Below, one piece after another: positions 9,184-17,642 of a stretch of 64,000 bases of DNA. The first letter of the stretch is position 1. Each line of letters starts with the position of its first letter. The position numbers were made by a program, and so were the translations under genes. The notes below the pieces were generated by a model. The model did not search any database, had not been told where the DNA came from, and worked only from the letters and a program-made list of their open reading frames with translations. Origin of the DNA: Methylobacter marinus A45 (GTDB lineage Bacteria > Pseudomonadota > Gammaproteobacteria > Methylococcales > Methylomonadaceae); the NCBI RefSeq assembly GCF_000383855.1, contig NZ_KB912877.1:4085005-4149004 (forward strand), given 5' to 3'.

Positions 9184-9913
9184 GTTGGCTGCACGGTGTG
9201 TTTTGCTGGCTATGGCGGCCGCGCTTCTGACCGGTTGCAGCCGGACGGTGGGGCATACGGATCTGCTGGGATTGAATAATGAACCGCCGCGTCAGGTGCC
9301 GGCCTGTGAAGCCGATGCCGATCCCGAGCAAAACGTCAAGCTAGACCTGATACGCAAGCTCATGGACAGCGGCAAGCTGTACGCGGCCTTGGCACATCTG
9401 GAGGCCACACGCTCGAAGTCCCCGCGGTCGACCTATCTGCGCGCCGAAATCCTGCGCCAGACGGAGCGGACGGAACAGGCCGAGCCGTTGTACCGAGAAT
9501 TGCTCGGTGGCTGTCTGGCGGGTAAAGGTTATCACGGACTCGGGCTGATTGCCGGCCGGGACGACAAAATTCCGGAGGCGCTGGCGTATTTGCATAAAGC
9601 CGAAGCTGAATTGCCGATCGACGTGAAGGTGCGCAACGATCTGGGCTACGCGCTGTTGCTGGATGGGCAATTCGAGGCGGCACGCAACGAGTTTTTGACG
9701 GCGCTTGAACTGGACGGCAGCGATCCGCTGTCCGCGACCAACATGGCGCTATTGCTGGCGGTAACGGGAAAGGAGCGGGAAATGCAGGCTTTCGCCCTAC
9801 ATATGAACATAGATCCGGAAACCCTAACCCAGCTTCGCGCCCAGGCCGAGGAGATCAAGGCCACGATCGACAAGCAGGGGCGCGGTCCGCGCTCGGTGCG
9901 CCATAAACCGTAG
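9176..9913 (+). CDS. tadD: Tad pilotin-like TPR lipoprotein TadD
   Basis: This 245-aa lipoprotein carries a lipobox (LLTGC) at the end of a short signal peptide, then tetratricopeptide-like repeats (about residues 55-200, e.g. PEALAYLHKAEAELPIDVKV and FEAARNEFLTALELDG). TadD proteins are thought to help the secretin assemble. The ATG at 9176 overlaps the tadC stop by 8 nt, so the two are coupled. The C-terminus is charged and lacks further motifs. Confidence 0.88.
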   Translation: MARLAARCVLLAMAAALLTGCSRTVGHTDLLGLNNEPPRQVPACEADADPEQNVKLDLIRKLMDSGKLYAALAHLEATRSKSPRSTYLRAEILRQTERTEQAEPLYRELLGGCLAGKGYHGLGLIAGRDDKIPEALAYLHKAEAELPIDVKVRNDLGYALLLDGQFEAARNEFLTALELDGSDPLSATNMALLLAVTGKEREMQAFALHMNIDPETLTQLRAQAEEIKATIDKQGRGPRSVRHKP

Positions 9914-9934
9914 CGGGTCATTTCCGGCGTCAAT

Positions 9935-9963
9935 GTCGGGTTACGGCTTGGGCCTAACCCGAC
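9935..9963. repeat. REP-like hairpin after tadD
   Basis: GTCGGGTTA at 9935-9943 pairs with TAACCCGAC at 9955-9963 across an 11-nt loop. This is a widespread bacterial palindrome type. There is no T-run, so it is not a classical terminator, though it may protect the 3' end of the tadD message. Confidence 0.7.
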
Positions 9964-10038
9964 CTACGAGGGGCTGAAGTCTTGTGCAGGTGTTTGTTAT
10001 TAACGAATTTTCAACATAATCCCATGGGAGCTCAAATC

Positions 10039-10314
10039 ATGTCTCATCAATCAATCGCAGCGCTTTTGCCGCTGGTCCTGCTGTTTGCCGCGGAGATCGC
10101 GGCGGCGGATTCCCTGGAGCAGTCCGTGGGCGAGGAAACGCGGCGCTGGCTGGAATTGCAGCGCAGCGGCGTCGCCGCCTCGGAAACCCGCCAGACGGTC
10201 TCGGGGCCGGTTGCCGATGCCATATACAAGCGCTATGTTGAAAGTTTCCAACATCCGATTCCGGAATTCTACAAAAGCGAGCAAAACGGCGGCAGCGGCG
10301 GCTTCTCGCAGTAA
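10039..10314 (+). CDS. Small exported DUF3613-like protein of the Tad locus
   Basis: The 91-aa protein has a signal peptide (MSHQSIAALLPLVLLFAAEIAAA) and a short mature part with ETRRWLELQRSG and a tail containing YKRYVESFQHPIPEFY. The arrangement matches DUF3613 proteins, small periplasmic proteins often found beside Tad genes and of unknown function. ATG 10039 is preferred over 10024 because a GGAG lies at good spacing and the signal peptide is then compact. It sits 28 bp before tadG. Confidence 0.7.
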   Translation: MSHQSIAALLPLVLLFAAEIAAADSLEQSVGEETRRWLELQRSGVAASETRQTVSGPVADAIYKRYVESFQHPIPEFYKSEQNGGSGGFSQ

Positions 10315-10342
10315 CGCTGTGCGTATTACCAAAGGGGCGGGC

Positions 10343-12100
10343 ATGACGGTTGAAAACAATCCTTTGAGGGCTGGCCGGCAAGCGCGTGGCGGCCTGTCCA
10401 GAAAGTCGCCGGCCTGCCAGCGCGGTGCCCTGGGCATTCTGGGCGCGGTGACGCTGCTGCTTTCGGTGCTTTTCACGGCCTTGGCCGTGGATACCGGGCG
10501 CCTGATGCTGGAGCAGCGGCGCTTGCAATCCGTCGCGGACATGGCCGCATTGGATGCCTCTTCCCAATCCGGCAGTTGCGGCGACGGCACACTGGCGACC
10601 GCCGAGGCGGCAGCGCTGACCAGTGCCGCGCGTAATCATCATCCCGTGGGCGGTACGCGGACTCTGGCCGTGGCGTTGGGGAACACTTCAACGGGAGCGG
10701 ATGGCGTCAGGGTATTTGCCGCGAGCGACCCTGAAACCGCCACGTCCGTGGAGGTCATCGCCGGCAACACGGTGCCGGCAAGCCTGTTCGCCGGCGGGAT
10801 GCTCGGTGAACAGGCGACGCTTCAGGCAAGAGCCGTGGCGGAGCGGCAGGCGTTGGCCGGTTTCTCCGCCGGCAGCGGGCTGGTATCGCTGAACAGCGAG
10901 GATTCGGCGCTTCTGAATTCGTTGCTCGGCGGGGTTCTCGGTTCGACTGTAGACCTTGGTGTGGATTCATATGAAGGCATCGCTTCGACTAACGTGACAC
11001 TCTTGGAATTGGTGAAGGCCGAAGCGACTGTCGGCTCCGTGGCTGAGTTTCTGGATTCCGAGTTGACCCTGGGAGAGTTGCTGCAAATCTATGCGGATGC
11101 GGTGAATGCCTCGGGTGCGCTGGGTGTGGGAGCTATAATTGCCGACAAGATACCGATCGCCGCCAATGTCTCTGAGTTGGTGATCAAAGTCAGTGATATT
11201 CTAGCGATAACAACAGATCCAGAACTCAAGGAAGCGGCCGCATTAGCCAATATCAATCTGCTCAGCCTTATCACTACCACGGCGCTGATTGCCAACGGTG
11301 AAAATGCCCTGACGCTCTTTCCTACGGTCAATTTGCTGGGGATCACAATAAGTCCAGTATTGAAAGTGATTGAACCGCCGCAAATCGCCATTGGCCCACC
11401 GGGAAAAGATGAGAACGGCAAATGGCATACCCAGATGCATACGGCGCAAGTGCTGGTGGAGGCCGAAGTTAATGGGGACGTCAATCTTGGACTGGCGCAA
11501 GCTATAGTTGATCTCTCTTTACAAATCAAGGTAGCGCAGGGTAGCGCGTGGCTGAAAAGCATCCAGTGCCGCAATCAAGAAAACGCTAAATCCATCATTA
11601 CTATAGGTGCGCAGCCGGGTATCGCCTCGGTTGCCTTGGCACAAGCTACAGATCCCGATGCATCGGCAGCCCATATAAATCTTTACTTGCTGAGCATATT
11701 GGGTATTCATCTTCCCCTCGCCAACGTGACGGCAGGACTGGATGTGACGTTAGCTGATCCGGACTATACTGAACTGATATATGAAGTGGGTGACAATAAT
11801 GAGTGGCCCATGGTTCAGCGGGCGTCGAGCAGTGTGGGGGGGAGTCTTGACAGCGGGCTCGCCGATCTCGCCGATAGCGTGCAAATTGACGTGGAGTTGC
11901 TCGGTCTGGGTCTTGGTATCGATGCCATTGTGGAATTGCTCCTTAACGTTCTTCTGAAGCCTCTGTTTGCATTATTGGGCGACACGATTGCCCCAATTCT
12001 GGAGCCTCTGCTGAAAGTACTGGGAATCGGGATCGGTTATATGGATGTTCAATTATTTAAGCTGGATGTCGACAGTCACCGCCCCACCTTGCTGGTTTAA
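10343..12100 (+). CDS. tadG: TadG-like pilus protein
   Basis: The 585-aa protein starts with a TadE/TadG-type membrane anchor (GALGILGAVTLLLSVLFTALAVDTG, given in two parts: residues about 33-45 and 46-57) and continues with the LMLEQRRLQSVADMAALDA helix typical of TadG. The start follows AAAGGGGCGGGC. No MIDAS (DxSxS) motif of a von Willebrand domain was found, unlike many TadG proteins. The remaining 450 residues are leucine/alanine-rich with repeated LL..LLG segments and a hydrophobic C-terminal region. It probably ends the Tad operon. Confidence 0.8.
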   Translation: MTVENNPLRAGRQARGGLSRKSPACQRGALGILGAVTLLLSVLFTALAVDTGRLMLEQRRLQSVADMAALDASSQSGSCGDGTLATAEAAALTSAARNHHPVGGTRTLAVALGNTSTGADGVRVFAASDPETATSVEVIAGNTVPASLFAGGMLGEQATLQARAVAERQALAGFSAGSGLVSLNSEDSALLNSLLGGVLGSTVDLGVDSYEGIASTNVTLLELVKAEATVGSVAEFLDSELTLGELLQIYADAVNASGALGVGAIIADKIPIAANVSELVIKVSDILAITTDPELKEAAALANINLLSLITTTALIANGENALTLFPTVNLLGITISPVLKVIEPPQIAIGPPGKDENGKWHTQMHTAQVLVEAEVNGDVNLGLAQAIVDLSLQIKVAQGSAWLKSIQCRNQENAKSIITIGAQPGIASVALAQATDPDASAAHINLYLLSILGIHLPLANVTAGLDVTLADPDYTELIYEVGDNNEWPMVQRASSSVGGSLDSGLADLADSVQIDVELLGLGLGIDAIVELLLNVLLKPLFALLGDTIAPILEPLLKVLGIGIGYMDVQLFKLDVDSHRPTLLV

Positions 12101-12106
12101 ACTCAA

Positions 12107-12282
12107 GCTTAGGATTTGGTCGTCAATAATGTCCCCGTTTAAACATAGGATGCGCCGACGACAGGAGGCGCATCGTTCGCGAGCGATGCGCTTCACTGCG
12201 CCGCCTGGAGCGCCTGCTTTTGTTCAGCGCATCCTATGCAGGATTCCAGTTTCAGGAAGTCATTTTTAGCCAGATTCTTAGC
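12107..12282. repeat. Repeat family A (MITE-like), copy 2
   Basis: The ends are GCTTAGGATTTGG and, inverted, CCAGATTCTTAGC, with CAGGAAGTCATTTTTAGCC before the right end. The inner stem is perfect: CATAGGATGCGC (left) with GCGCATCCTATG (right), and a second hairpin GCATCG-TTCGCGA-GCGATGC lies between. It begins 7 bp after the tadG stop. A hairpin at 12287-12308 just beyond it (GGCTGGGTT/AACCCGGCC) may be the terminator between tadG and the converging cyclase gene. Confidence 0.8.
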
Positions 12283-12325
12283 TTTAGGCTGGGTTTGGCA
12301 ACCCGGCCTTCATGAGCGGTAAATC

Positions 12326-13441
12326 TCATTGTTCGCCTTCTTCATCAAGGCTCGGATCGTACCAGGCGACCTTGTTGCGTCCGGTAGCTTTGGCGCGGTA
12401 CAAGGCCTTGTCCGCGGTTCTTACCAGTTCCACGGCTTTCATGTCCTCACCGGCATACAGCGTGACGCCACCCATGCTGATAGTGACGCGCCCTAATGCC
12501 GAATCCTGATGGGGAATATCCAGATTCTCGACAGCCATGCGCGTGCGCTCGCAGAGTGCGTAGGCGTCGTCCCGCGTCGTCTGGCTAAGCAATATCACGA
12601 ACTCTTCGCCACCGTAGCGGGCGACCAGATCAATGGATCGCCTGGCCGACTGGGATAGGGCCCGTGCTACTTGCTCCAGGCATTGATCACCTTCCTGATG
12701 GCCATAACGGTCATTGAATTTCTTAAAGAGATCAACATCCACCATGATCAGCGATATCGGCGTTCCGGAACGGCGCGCGCGCGACCATTCCTGTTCCAGG
12801 GTTATGTCGAAGCGCCGGCGGTTGGCAAGATGCGTGAGTTTGTCTTCCCCGGCGGCGTTTTCAAGGCCAAAGCGCGACAGCAAGTTATCCAGCAAATCGG
12901 CGTGCAGCAGTTGTGCCGAATAAAGCAGACTGATGGCCGTCAGCAAGACGGCGGGGATAGCGTTCCAGCCCGGTTCGCCGTCCACCACGATGAGCACGGA
13001 CACGAGCGGCACCACGATGCCGGATAGAAAGGCGGCGTAGACTAATGGCAGTGCGCTAAGACGTGTCAGTCCGCTTGTGGCGATGGCGCCCTGCATGAGG
13101 ATGACGAATAAACGCGTCGTCAGCGATAAATAAGGGAACAGCAATGCCGTCAGTCCAAAGCCTAGCCCCGCCGCGCCGGCAGCCAGTACATCCGGCATGA
13201 TGGAGCCCCTTTTTAAGGTGTTCTCGGCGATATACCGGGATGCCCGACGGCTGGCAATCCAGTGCCAGATGCCGCCGATCATGGCGATGCCGAGCCAGGT
13301 AAGGAAAAGGGTAAGAGGCAGTTCGCGCCAGAGATAAACGGCGAGCAGGGTGACATGGATGCAATGGACGGCAAAAGCCGGCGCCGCGCGCCTGTATAAC
13401 TGACGGAGCAGGTGTGCGAAAAGCTGGTGGGGATTAACCAC
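12326..13441 (-). CDS. Membrane diguanylate cyclase (GGDEF)
   Basis: This 371-aa protein makes cyclic di-GMP. About 200 N-terminal residues form five to six membrane helices (a MASE-like sensor, family not recognised), followed by the GGDEF domain (about 205-365). The active site reads RYGGEEFVILLS, and an RxxD inhibitory site (RSID) lies five residues before it, so product inhibition is expected. DxLTxLxNRR is present as DKLTHLANRR. It converges on tadG; cyclic di-GMP commonly tunes pilus and biofilm behaviour, but a link here is inference. Confidence 0.9.
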   Translation of the reverse strand: MVNPHQLFAHLLRQLYRRAAPAFAVHCIHVTLLAVYLWRELPLTLFLTWLGIAMIGGIWHWIASRRASRYIAENTLKRGSIMPDVLAAGAAGLGFGLTALLFPYLSLTTRLFVILMQGAIATSGLTRLSALPLVYAAFLSGIVVPLVSVLIVVDGEPGWNAIPAVLLTAISLLYSAQLLHADLLDNLLSRFGLENAAGEDKLTHLANRRRFDITLEQEWSRARRSGTPISLIMVDVDLFKKFNDRYGHQEGDQCLEQVARALSQSARRSIDLVARYGGEEFVILLSQTTRDDAYALCERTRMAVENLDIPHQDSALGRVTISMGGVTLYAGEDMKAVELVRTADKALYRAKATGRNKVAWYDPSLDEEGEQ

Positions 13442-13842
13442 GGCAAGTCGCCCCGATTCTAATGAAAGTACGGGGACTCAATGCCTGGTATTTTTTTATC
13501 GCGATTGAAGCACAGGAGAGGTTTAAGTGTGGCTATTATTCCGTAAATCAAAACCATGTCCTCCTTATTAATTGACACTTTTTATATTAGTGGCGCATTT
13601 TGGCAGGACCAGGGATATAAAGCAAGATCAGGACCAAGAAGCGTGCCGGTTGTCCATTATTGATGTTCAGCGCTGGAGGAATAAATGCTCGGCGTGCAGT
13701 CTGGAGTCAGGTCGGCGGCAGGATATCCCGTCGCCGACAGGCTATCTTTAAGGCTTTGCCACGGTTCTTCGGCTTGCCGCGCAAAAAATAAGGCGCATGA
13801 TGGCTCCCTGGGATTTTGCTGATAATCAGTTCCAATAGTGAA
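13442..13842. other. Gap, no gene recognised
   Basis: About 400 bp upstream of the diguanylate cyclase. It should contain that gene's promoter, but no convincing box was found. No frame with protein-like composition is visible. Confidence 0.5.
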
Positions 13843-14030
13843 TTAGGAACGCGCATAAAATAACTTCCTTAAGTGCGCGGATGAATTTCCGGTGTAGGTG
13901 CGGATTTACTTGTGCCCTTCAGGGTATCCGCATAGTGCGAGTACCCTGAAGGGCACAAGTACCCATAGGGCATAAATGAATTCGCACCTACAATTCCCTG
14001 ATTTATTCCATGCCTATTACTTAATGAACC
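13843..14030. repeat. Repeat family B (MITE-like), copy 1
   Basis: The element begins TTAGGAACGCGCATAAAATA and ends GATTTATTCCATGCCTATTA, then TTAATGAACC. Inside are hairpins made of CCCTTCAGGG/CCCTGAAGGG and of GTAGGTGCG/CGCACCTAC. A near-identical full copy is at 56109-56295; a left fragment is at 16806-16852 and a right fragment at about 1693-1760. It carries no gene. Confidence 0.78.
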
Positions 14031-14122
14031 GCTTAGGTAGATGAGCCGCGCTCAGGGCTGCATGGGAACAAGAAGTTAAACATCCCGGTTGCCTGATTAA
14101 GTCATAACTATGAAATATCACA

Positions 14123-14497
14123 CTATTCCAATAGTCCCAAACTATCGAAAAGAGCAAGAAACGGAAAAGAAAGCCCTGTAAGCATAAGCAACCAATAAAA
14201 AAAACCTGCTAACAACCTATCGAATCTACTGGTATTACATTGAAGCAATTCAGCATCCGCATAAAGTGAGGATAATGAGCTGCGTTTAAGTTTTTTCGTT
14301 ATGAATTCTGGTAATGCTAAAGCTTGTGCAACGTTAATAATATCCCAGCCACTCACAAACTCGATACCAAGCGCATGCTTGGTTTTAGGATTTCTTCTTA
14401 GTTTGCAAACAGTTATTTGTCCAAACGCAACATAAAGTATCATTACAATAACCGACATCCCAATCAGGATTCCAACAAGCAGTGTCATTATCTTCAT
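14123..14497 (-). CDS. Small membrane protein, putative immunity paralogue 2
   Basis: This 124-aa protein has an N-terminal membrane helix (about 4-26), a cytoplasmic middle part and a C-terminal helix (about 95-117). It is a clear paralogue of the protein at 14835-15209: both share FGQ(I/L)TV, KLR(R/K)NP, the VSG(W/Y)DI motif and NVA.AL..P at matching positions. Its ATG overlaps the stop of the preceding toxin-like fragment by 4 nt, exactly as in the full-length pair. A role as membrane immunity protein is inferred from this arrangement; the family is not recognised. Confidence 0.6.
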   Translation of the reverse strand: MKIMTLLVGILIGMSVIVMILYVAFGQITVCKLRRNPKTKHALGIEFVSGWDIINVAQALALPEFITKKLKRSSLSSLYADAELLQCNTSRFDRLLAGFFYWLLMLTGLSFPFLALFDSLGLLE

Positions 14498-14748
14498 AAG
14501 GAGCCTATCCCGTTCACAATGGAATCATAAACATTTCCGGCATTATCCTTTGTAACATTATTAGCCCACGTAGAAGTAGCAGCCGCTACGCCCGCCACTG
14601 CAACACCACCAACTATCAATCCTACCCATCCTACTGGAGTTGCGATTACCAAAAGCCCCAGCGCAACACTACCTATATTTACTACGGCTGTACCAGCGAT
14701 GGCACTGGCCGCAAAACTACTGGACTCAATAAACAACTCACGCTCCAA
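14494..14748 (-). CDS. Orphan C-terminal effector-like domain
   Basis: This frame encodes 84 aa, nearly all a homologue of the last 84 or so residues of the 321-aa protein at 15206-16171 (shared ERELFIESSSFA, the glycine-rich GWVGLIVGG helix, and YDSI near the end). Upstream similarity continues for only about four codons (GYQAG) before an in-frame TGA, so the N-terminal part is missing. The only start is TTG at 14748. The 4-nt coupling to the next gene is intact, so it may still be expressed or serve as a recombination donor; it may also be a decaying remnant. Confidence 0.55.
   Translation of the reverse strand: MERELFIESSSFAASAIAGTAVVNIGSVALGLLVIATPVGWVGLIVGGVAVAGVAAATSTWANNVTKDNAGNVYDSIVNGIGSL
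14711..14739. repeat. 29-bp exact direct repeat, copy 1 (module junction)
   Basis: The sequence starting GCAAAACTACTGGACTCAAT and running to 14739 recurs without mismatch at 15413-15441. It encodes the junction of the shared C-terminal domain. Similarity continues to about 14770 with few changes. Confidence 0.85.
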
Positions 14749-14834
14749 ATTCCCACCTGCCTGATAACCGAATGGTTGGCTGATGATATATCCGGATCAG
14801 TCCAGGCATCGGCTGGATGCGTTTATTAAACGCC

Positions 14835-15209
14835 TCAGTCAAATACACCTATTTTGTCTAAAATCATGAGTAACAACATAAATGAATGGGATGCCAGGAA
14901 CCCCCCCCAAAAAACCCTGGCGAATATCCGATCAAAAAGAGTGGTGTTTTCATATAGCGCTTGGTAATCAGCGGCCAGGAATGACAAGGTAGAGCGACTA
15001 GCCCTATCTCTAAACCATTTAGGTGCAGATAATGCGCTGGCCACATTAAAAATGTCATAGCCACTTACAAGCTCAAGGCCGAGCTTGCCTTTCATTGCCG
15101 GATTCTTTCTGAGTTTGCGAACCGTCAATTGACCAAACAACACATATAAAATCCAGGAGAATAAAGCTCCCGCCAGCCCAAAAGCAAAAAGCTGCGAAGA
15201 TAAACTCAT
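14835..15209 (-). CDS. Small membrane protein, putative immunity paralogue 1
   Basis: The 124-aa product has an N-terminal helix (about 7-25, FGLAGALFSWILYVLFG) and a C-terminal helix (FWGGFLASHSFMLLLMILDK). Its start codon overlaps the effector-like gene's stop by 4 nt (15206-15209), so the two are co-translated. It parallels the copy at 14123-14497 over its full length. By analogy with membrane immunity proteins for pore-forming effectors it could protect the producer; that is inference. An eight-C run near 14901-14908 is within the gene and should be checked for sequencing error. Confidence 0.6.
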   Translation of the reverse strand: MSLSSQLFAFGLAGALFSWILYVLFGQLTVRKLRKNPAMKGKLGLELVSGYDIFNVASALSAPKWFRDRASRSTLSFLAADYQALYENTTLFDRIFARVFWGGFLASHSFMLLLMILDKIGVFD

Positions 15210-16171
15210 CTTATACCCAATAAAGCCATTATTGAATCATACGTCTCGCCGCTATTGTTTTTAACGTAATAATTCATTCCCATAGATGCTCCAGCTGCTA
15301 CACCCGCAACAACCGCTCCTCCAACAATAAGTCCAACCCAGCCTGCTGGCGTGGCAGCCAGCAAAAGCGCTAATCCTATTTTTGTAACAGCTATCCCAGT
15401 GCCAGCACTGAGCGCAAAACTACTGGACTCAATAAACAACTCCCGCTCCCATTTCTCGCCTGCCTGATAACTGTTATGAATGTTACCCACCCGGCTGGTG
15501 AAATCGATCACGGCAAGGCCATTGCCCAAAAAACTGGCATGTTTAGAGAACCTGACCAGATCACTGGCCTGTACCTGGCTGGTAACTTTGAGCCTGGCGA
15601 CGTTCCGGCTGCTTCCGGCAATGTTGACGGCTCTTTGCGAACTGGTCAAGGGCGTGCCTCTATTCGACTTGATCTTCGCTGTTACGGCGTTAAGCTCATG
15701 ACGAAATTGTATCTGCAGTCTTTCAAAGGCGGCATGCGCCTTCTGTCTGGCCAAAGCCTTTGTGGCTGAATTCGACTTTATCGCCGCCCGATATTCCATG
15801 AGTGCATCCTGATAATTTTTCACTGCTCCCGCAAAACCGCCAATGCGGTCAGCATATACGCTGGTTGCGGCGCCCATTAAGCCAATATTGTATTCCTGCA
15901 GCTTTTTGGTGATTTCAGAAAGCACGAGAACATTGTCTTCACCGAACGATAATGAAAGATCGGTCAGTTCCTTGGCGACCGGCCTGGGCGCGAGCTGGGA
16001 TAACAGGCTTTGGCCAGCCAATGTGCTTCCGCCCATCAGGTACGGTGTATAAGCCTGCAGCGTGTCGGGGTTGGAGCAGCCCTGACCGGTCAGGGTGTCG
16101 ATGGGAATGTCGCAGGTATTCCGTATATGATTTGCATCCAATGGCTGATTGCACAATAAGATTTCACTCAT
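15206..16171 (-). CDS. Putative membrane-active effector with glycine-zipper C-terminus
   Basis: This 321-aa protein is not recognised. It has no signal peptide; a Cys-containing N-terminus (LLCNQPLDANHIRNTCDIPI), an Ala/Lys-rich predicted coiled coil (about 110-170), and a C-terminal domain (about 235-321) with two hydrophobic Gly/Ala-rich helices (GIAVTKIGLALLLAATPAGW and LIVGGAVVAGVAAGASMGM). Such helical hairpins occur in pore-forming effectors. The start at 16171 follows AAGGAGA. Its C-terminal domain is duplicated downstream with its partner gene, the classic sign of a polymorphic toxin. The export route is unknown; type VI secretion is one guess. Confidence 0.6.
   Translation of the reverse strand: MSEILLCNQPLDANHIRNTCDIPIDTLTGQGCSNPDTLQAYTPYLMGGSTLAGQSLLSQLAPRPVAKELTDLSLSFGEDNVLVLSEITKKLQEYNIGLMGAATSVYADRIGGFAGAVKNYQDALMEYRAAIKSNSATKALARQKAHAAFERLQIQFRHELNAVTAKIKSNRGTPLTSSQRAVNIAGSSRNVARLKVTSQVQASDLVRFSKHASFLGNGLAVIDFTSRVGNIHNSYQAGEKWERELFIESSSFALSAGTGIAVTKIGLALLLAATPAGWVGLIVGGAVVAGVAAGASMGMNYYVKNNSGETYDSIMALLGIR
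15413..15441. repeat. 29-bp exact direct repeat, copy 2 (module junction)
   Basis: This is the counterpart of 14711-14739, located inside the full-length effector-like gene where the N-terminal part meets the duplicated C-terminal domain. A recombination between the two would swap or delete the intervening partner gene. Confidence 0.85.
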
Positions 16172-16297
16172 TTCTCTTCTCCTTGATTCAATAAAAATCC
16201 AGCGTGATGAATTAGACCTGACGTGTGAGCTGCGCGATAGCGCGTCCTGATTGACCGGCGTGGCGGTAACGGGCTCCAAGAGGCTAACAATCTCCTG

Positions 16298-16504
16298 CTA
16301 TGGCGGCGTTAGTGACGCCTTGCCCATTCGCGAGTAAATGACGACCATTAAAACGGATATGATGAGGGTTGGCATGAACATAAGCTGCCCTAATGCCCGG
16401 TGATCAGCATCAGGGAAAAAGACGGTGAAGAGCCATCCGGCGATTAGGTTCAAGATGATTGTAAACGCGGCAATCCAGAATGCCTGAATGAAAAACCTTT
16501 TCAT
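16298..16504 (-). CDS. Small two-helix membrane protein
   Basis: The 68-aa protein consists of two hydrophobic helices (IQAFWIAAFTIILNLIAGWL and LMFMPTLIISVLMVVIY) joined by a short charged loop. An AGGAAAT sequence precedes its ATG. It lies 126 bp upstream of the effector-like gene on the same strand and may belong to its transcript. No family was recognised. Confidence 0.55.
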   Translation of the reverse strand: MKRFFIQAFWIAAFTIILNLIAGWLFTVFFPDADHRALGQLMFMPTLIISVLMVVIYSRMGKASLTPP

Positions 16505-17096
16505 TGATATTTCCTAAATCCTCAATGACCTGCGCAATCGGGCGTCAGGTTGATCTATTTGTTGCGCCCGGGATAAGCGTGAACTTATTGGCTGAAACTC
16601 CTTTGCCGGAGAACCGGGGCCGATTAACATTCAACCTATGGGGGCGGATTATAACGACTAAACGCCGGCAGGGGCAACATTACGCAATATCGCAGGGAGG
16701 ATGCTCAGTCCGAGTGTAAACAATTGTCGATGCTCTGGAATAATTTGGCAAAATCATCGCATTGCAACTGATTAATGTGAATAAACAGATTAATAGTCAA
16801 TGTCTTATGAACACGCATAAAATAATTTCCTCAAGTGCGCGGATGAATTTCCAGCCTTATGCCGGGTTTCCGCAAGGCTCCAACCCAGCCTACCTGCTAC
16901 TGTGGCTTAGCACCAACAGTAGGCGTTTTAGGCGACGCAGGGCAGAAAAGTGCTCCTCGGTAATTGCTCCTGCATTACTCTACTACACGCCATCCATGGC
17001 GTTATGCATTTTCTGCATTCATTACATCCCTGTAAATCAGCAGTTGCCGAGGAGCAAATATCTGTCCCTGTAGTCATTCGTGGTGAAATATTCAGG
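16505..17096. other. Repeat-rich gap
   Basis: The 590 bp contain a left-end fragment of repeat family B (16806-16852, ACACGCATAAAATAATTTCC), an inverted CGCCTAAA-type motif at about 16917-16938 that matches 1028-1050 and 61875-61895, and a CATTCGTGGTGAAATA segment related to the CTTCGTGGTGAA repeats near 22030, 55035 and 61935. No gene is supported. Confidence 0.55.
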
Positions 17097-17489
17097 CTAA
17101 CGCGCTTCCATATCTTCCAGTTCAATATTGAGCGCTTTGGTCGAGATCAGCAGCTCGCTGACCGATGCCAGCAGCGACAGGATTATGAATACCATGCTGA
17201 GGCCAAACATTATGTTGCCGTAGGTTTGCAATCCGAAAAAAATCAATCCCATGGCGATTATGCAGCTGATTATGCCGATCACCGCCAGCAATTGCATGGC
17301 GATAATAAAGCGTATGCGTTTTCTCAGGCTTTCAATTTGTTTTTTGGCTACTGGACTTTGGGTTTTGTTAAACAGGTTATGCTGTTCGCGAATGCGGCTG
17401 GCGATGGCCAGGAAACGGTTCGCGTATGCCAGAAACAGGACCGAAATGGCAGGAAATAAAAGCGCCGGGGTGGTGATGGTGATATTCAT
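17097..17489 (-). CDS. DUF2721 membrane protein
   Basis: The 130-aa protein starts with a hydrophobic helix (ALLFPAISVLFLAYANRFLA), has a charged middle stretch and two adjacent C-terminal helices (AMQLLAVIGIISCIIAMGLI and MFGLSMVFIILSLLASVSE). Length, layout and the C-terminal SELLISTKAL fit DUF2721, a family of unknown function. The ATG at 17489 is chosen; a longer frame would need a TTG at 17528 with no ribosome site. Confidence 0.7.
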   Translation of the reverse strand: MNITITTPALLFPAISVLFLAYANRFLAIASRIREQHNLFNKTQSPVAKKQIESLRKRIRFIIAMQLLAVIGIISCIIAMGLIFFGLQTYGNIMFGLSMVFIILSLLASVSELLISTKALNIELEDMEAR

Positions 17490-17642
17490 TGGCTGTTTGA
17501 AAGTAATAATTATAGGTATAGGCAGCAATGGTCGATGTTATCGTCATGCCGGCGCATTGGCGCACAAGGCGGATAACTGCGCCTGTTGCAGGCATGACAA
17601 GATAATGCATTGCCGCGATGCCTATTATAAGGCGGATTCGGT

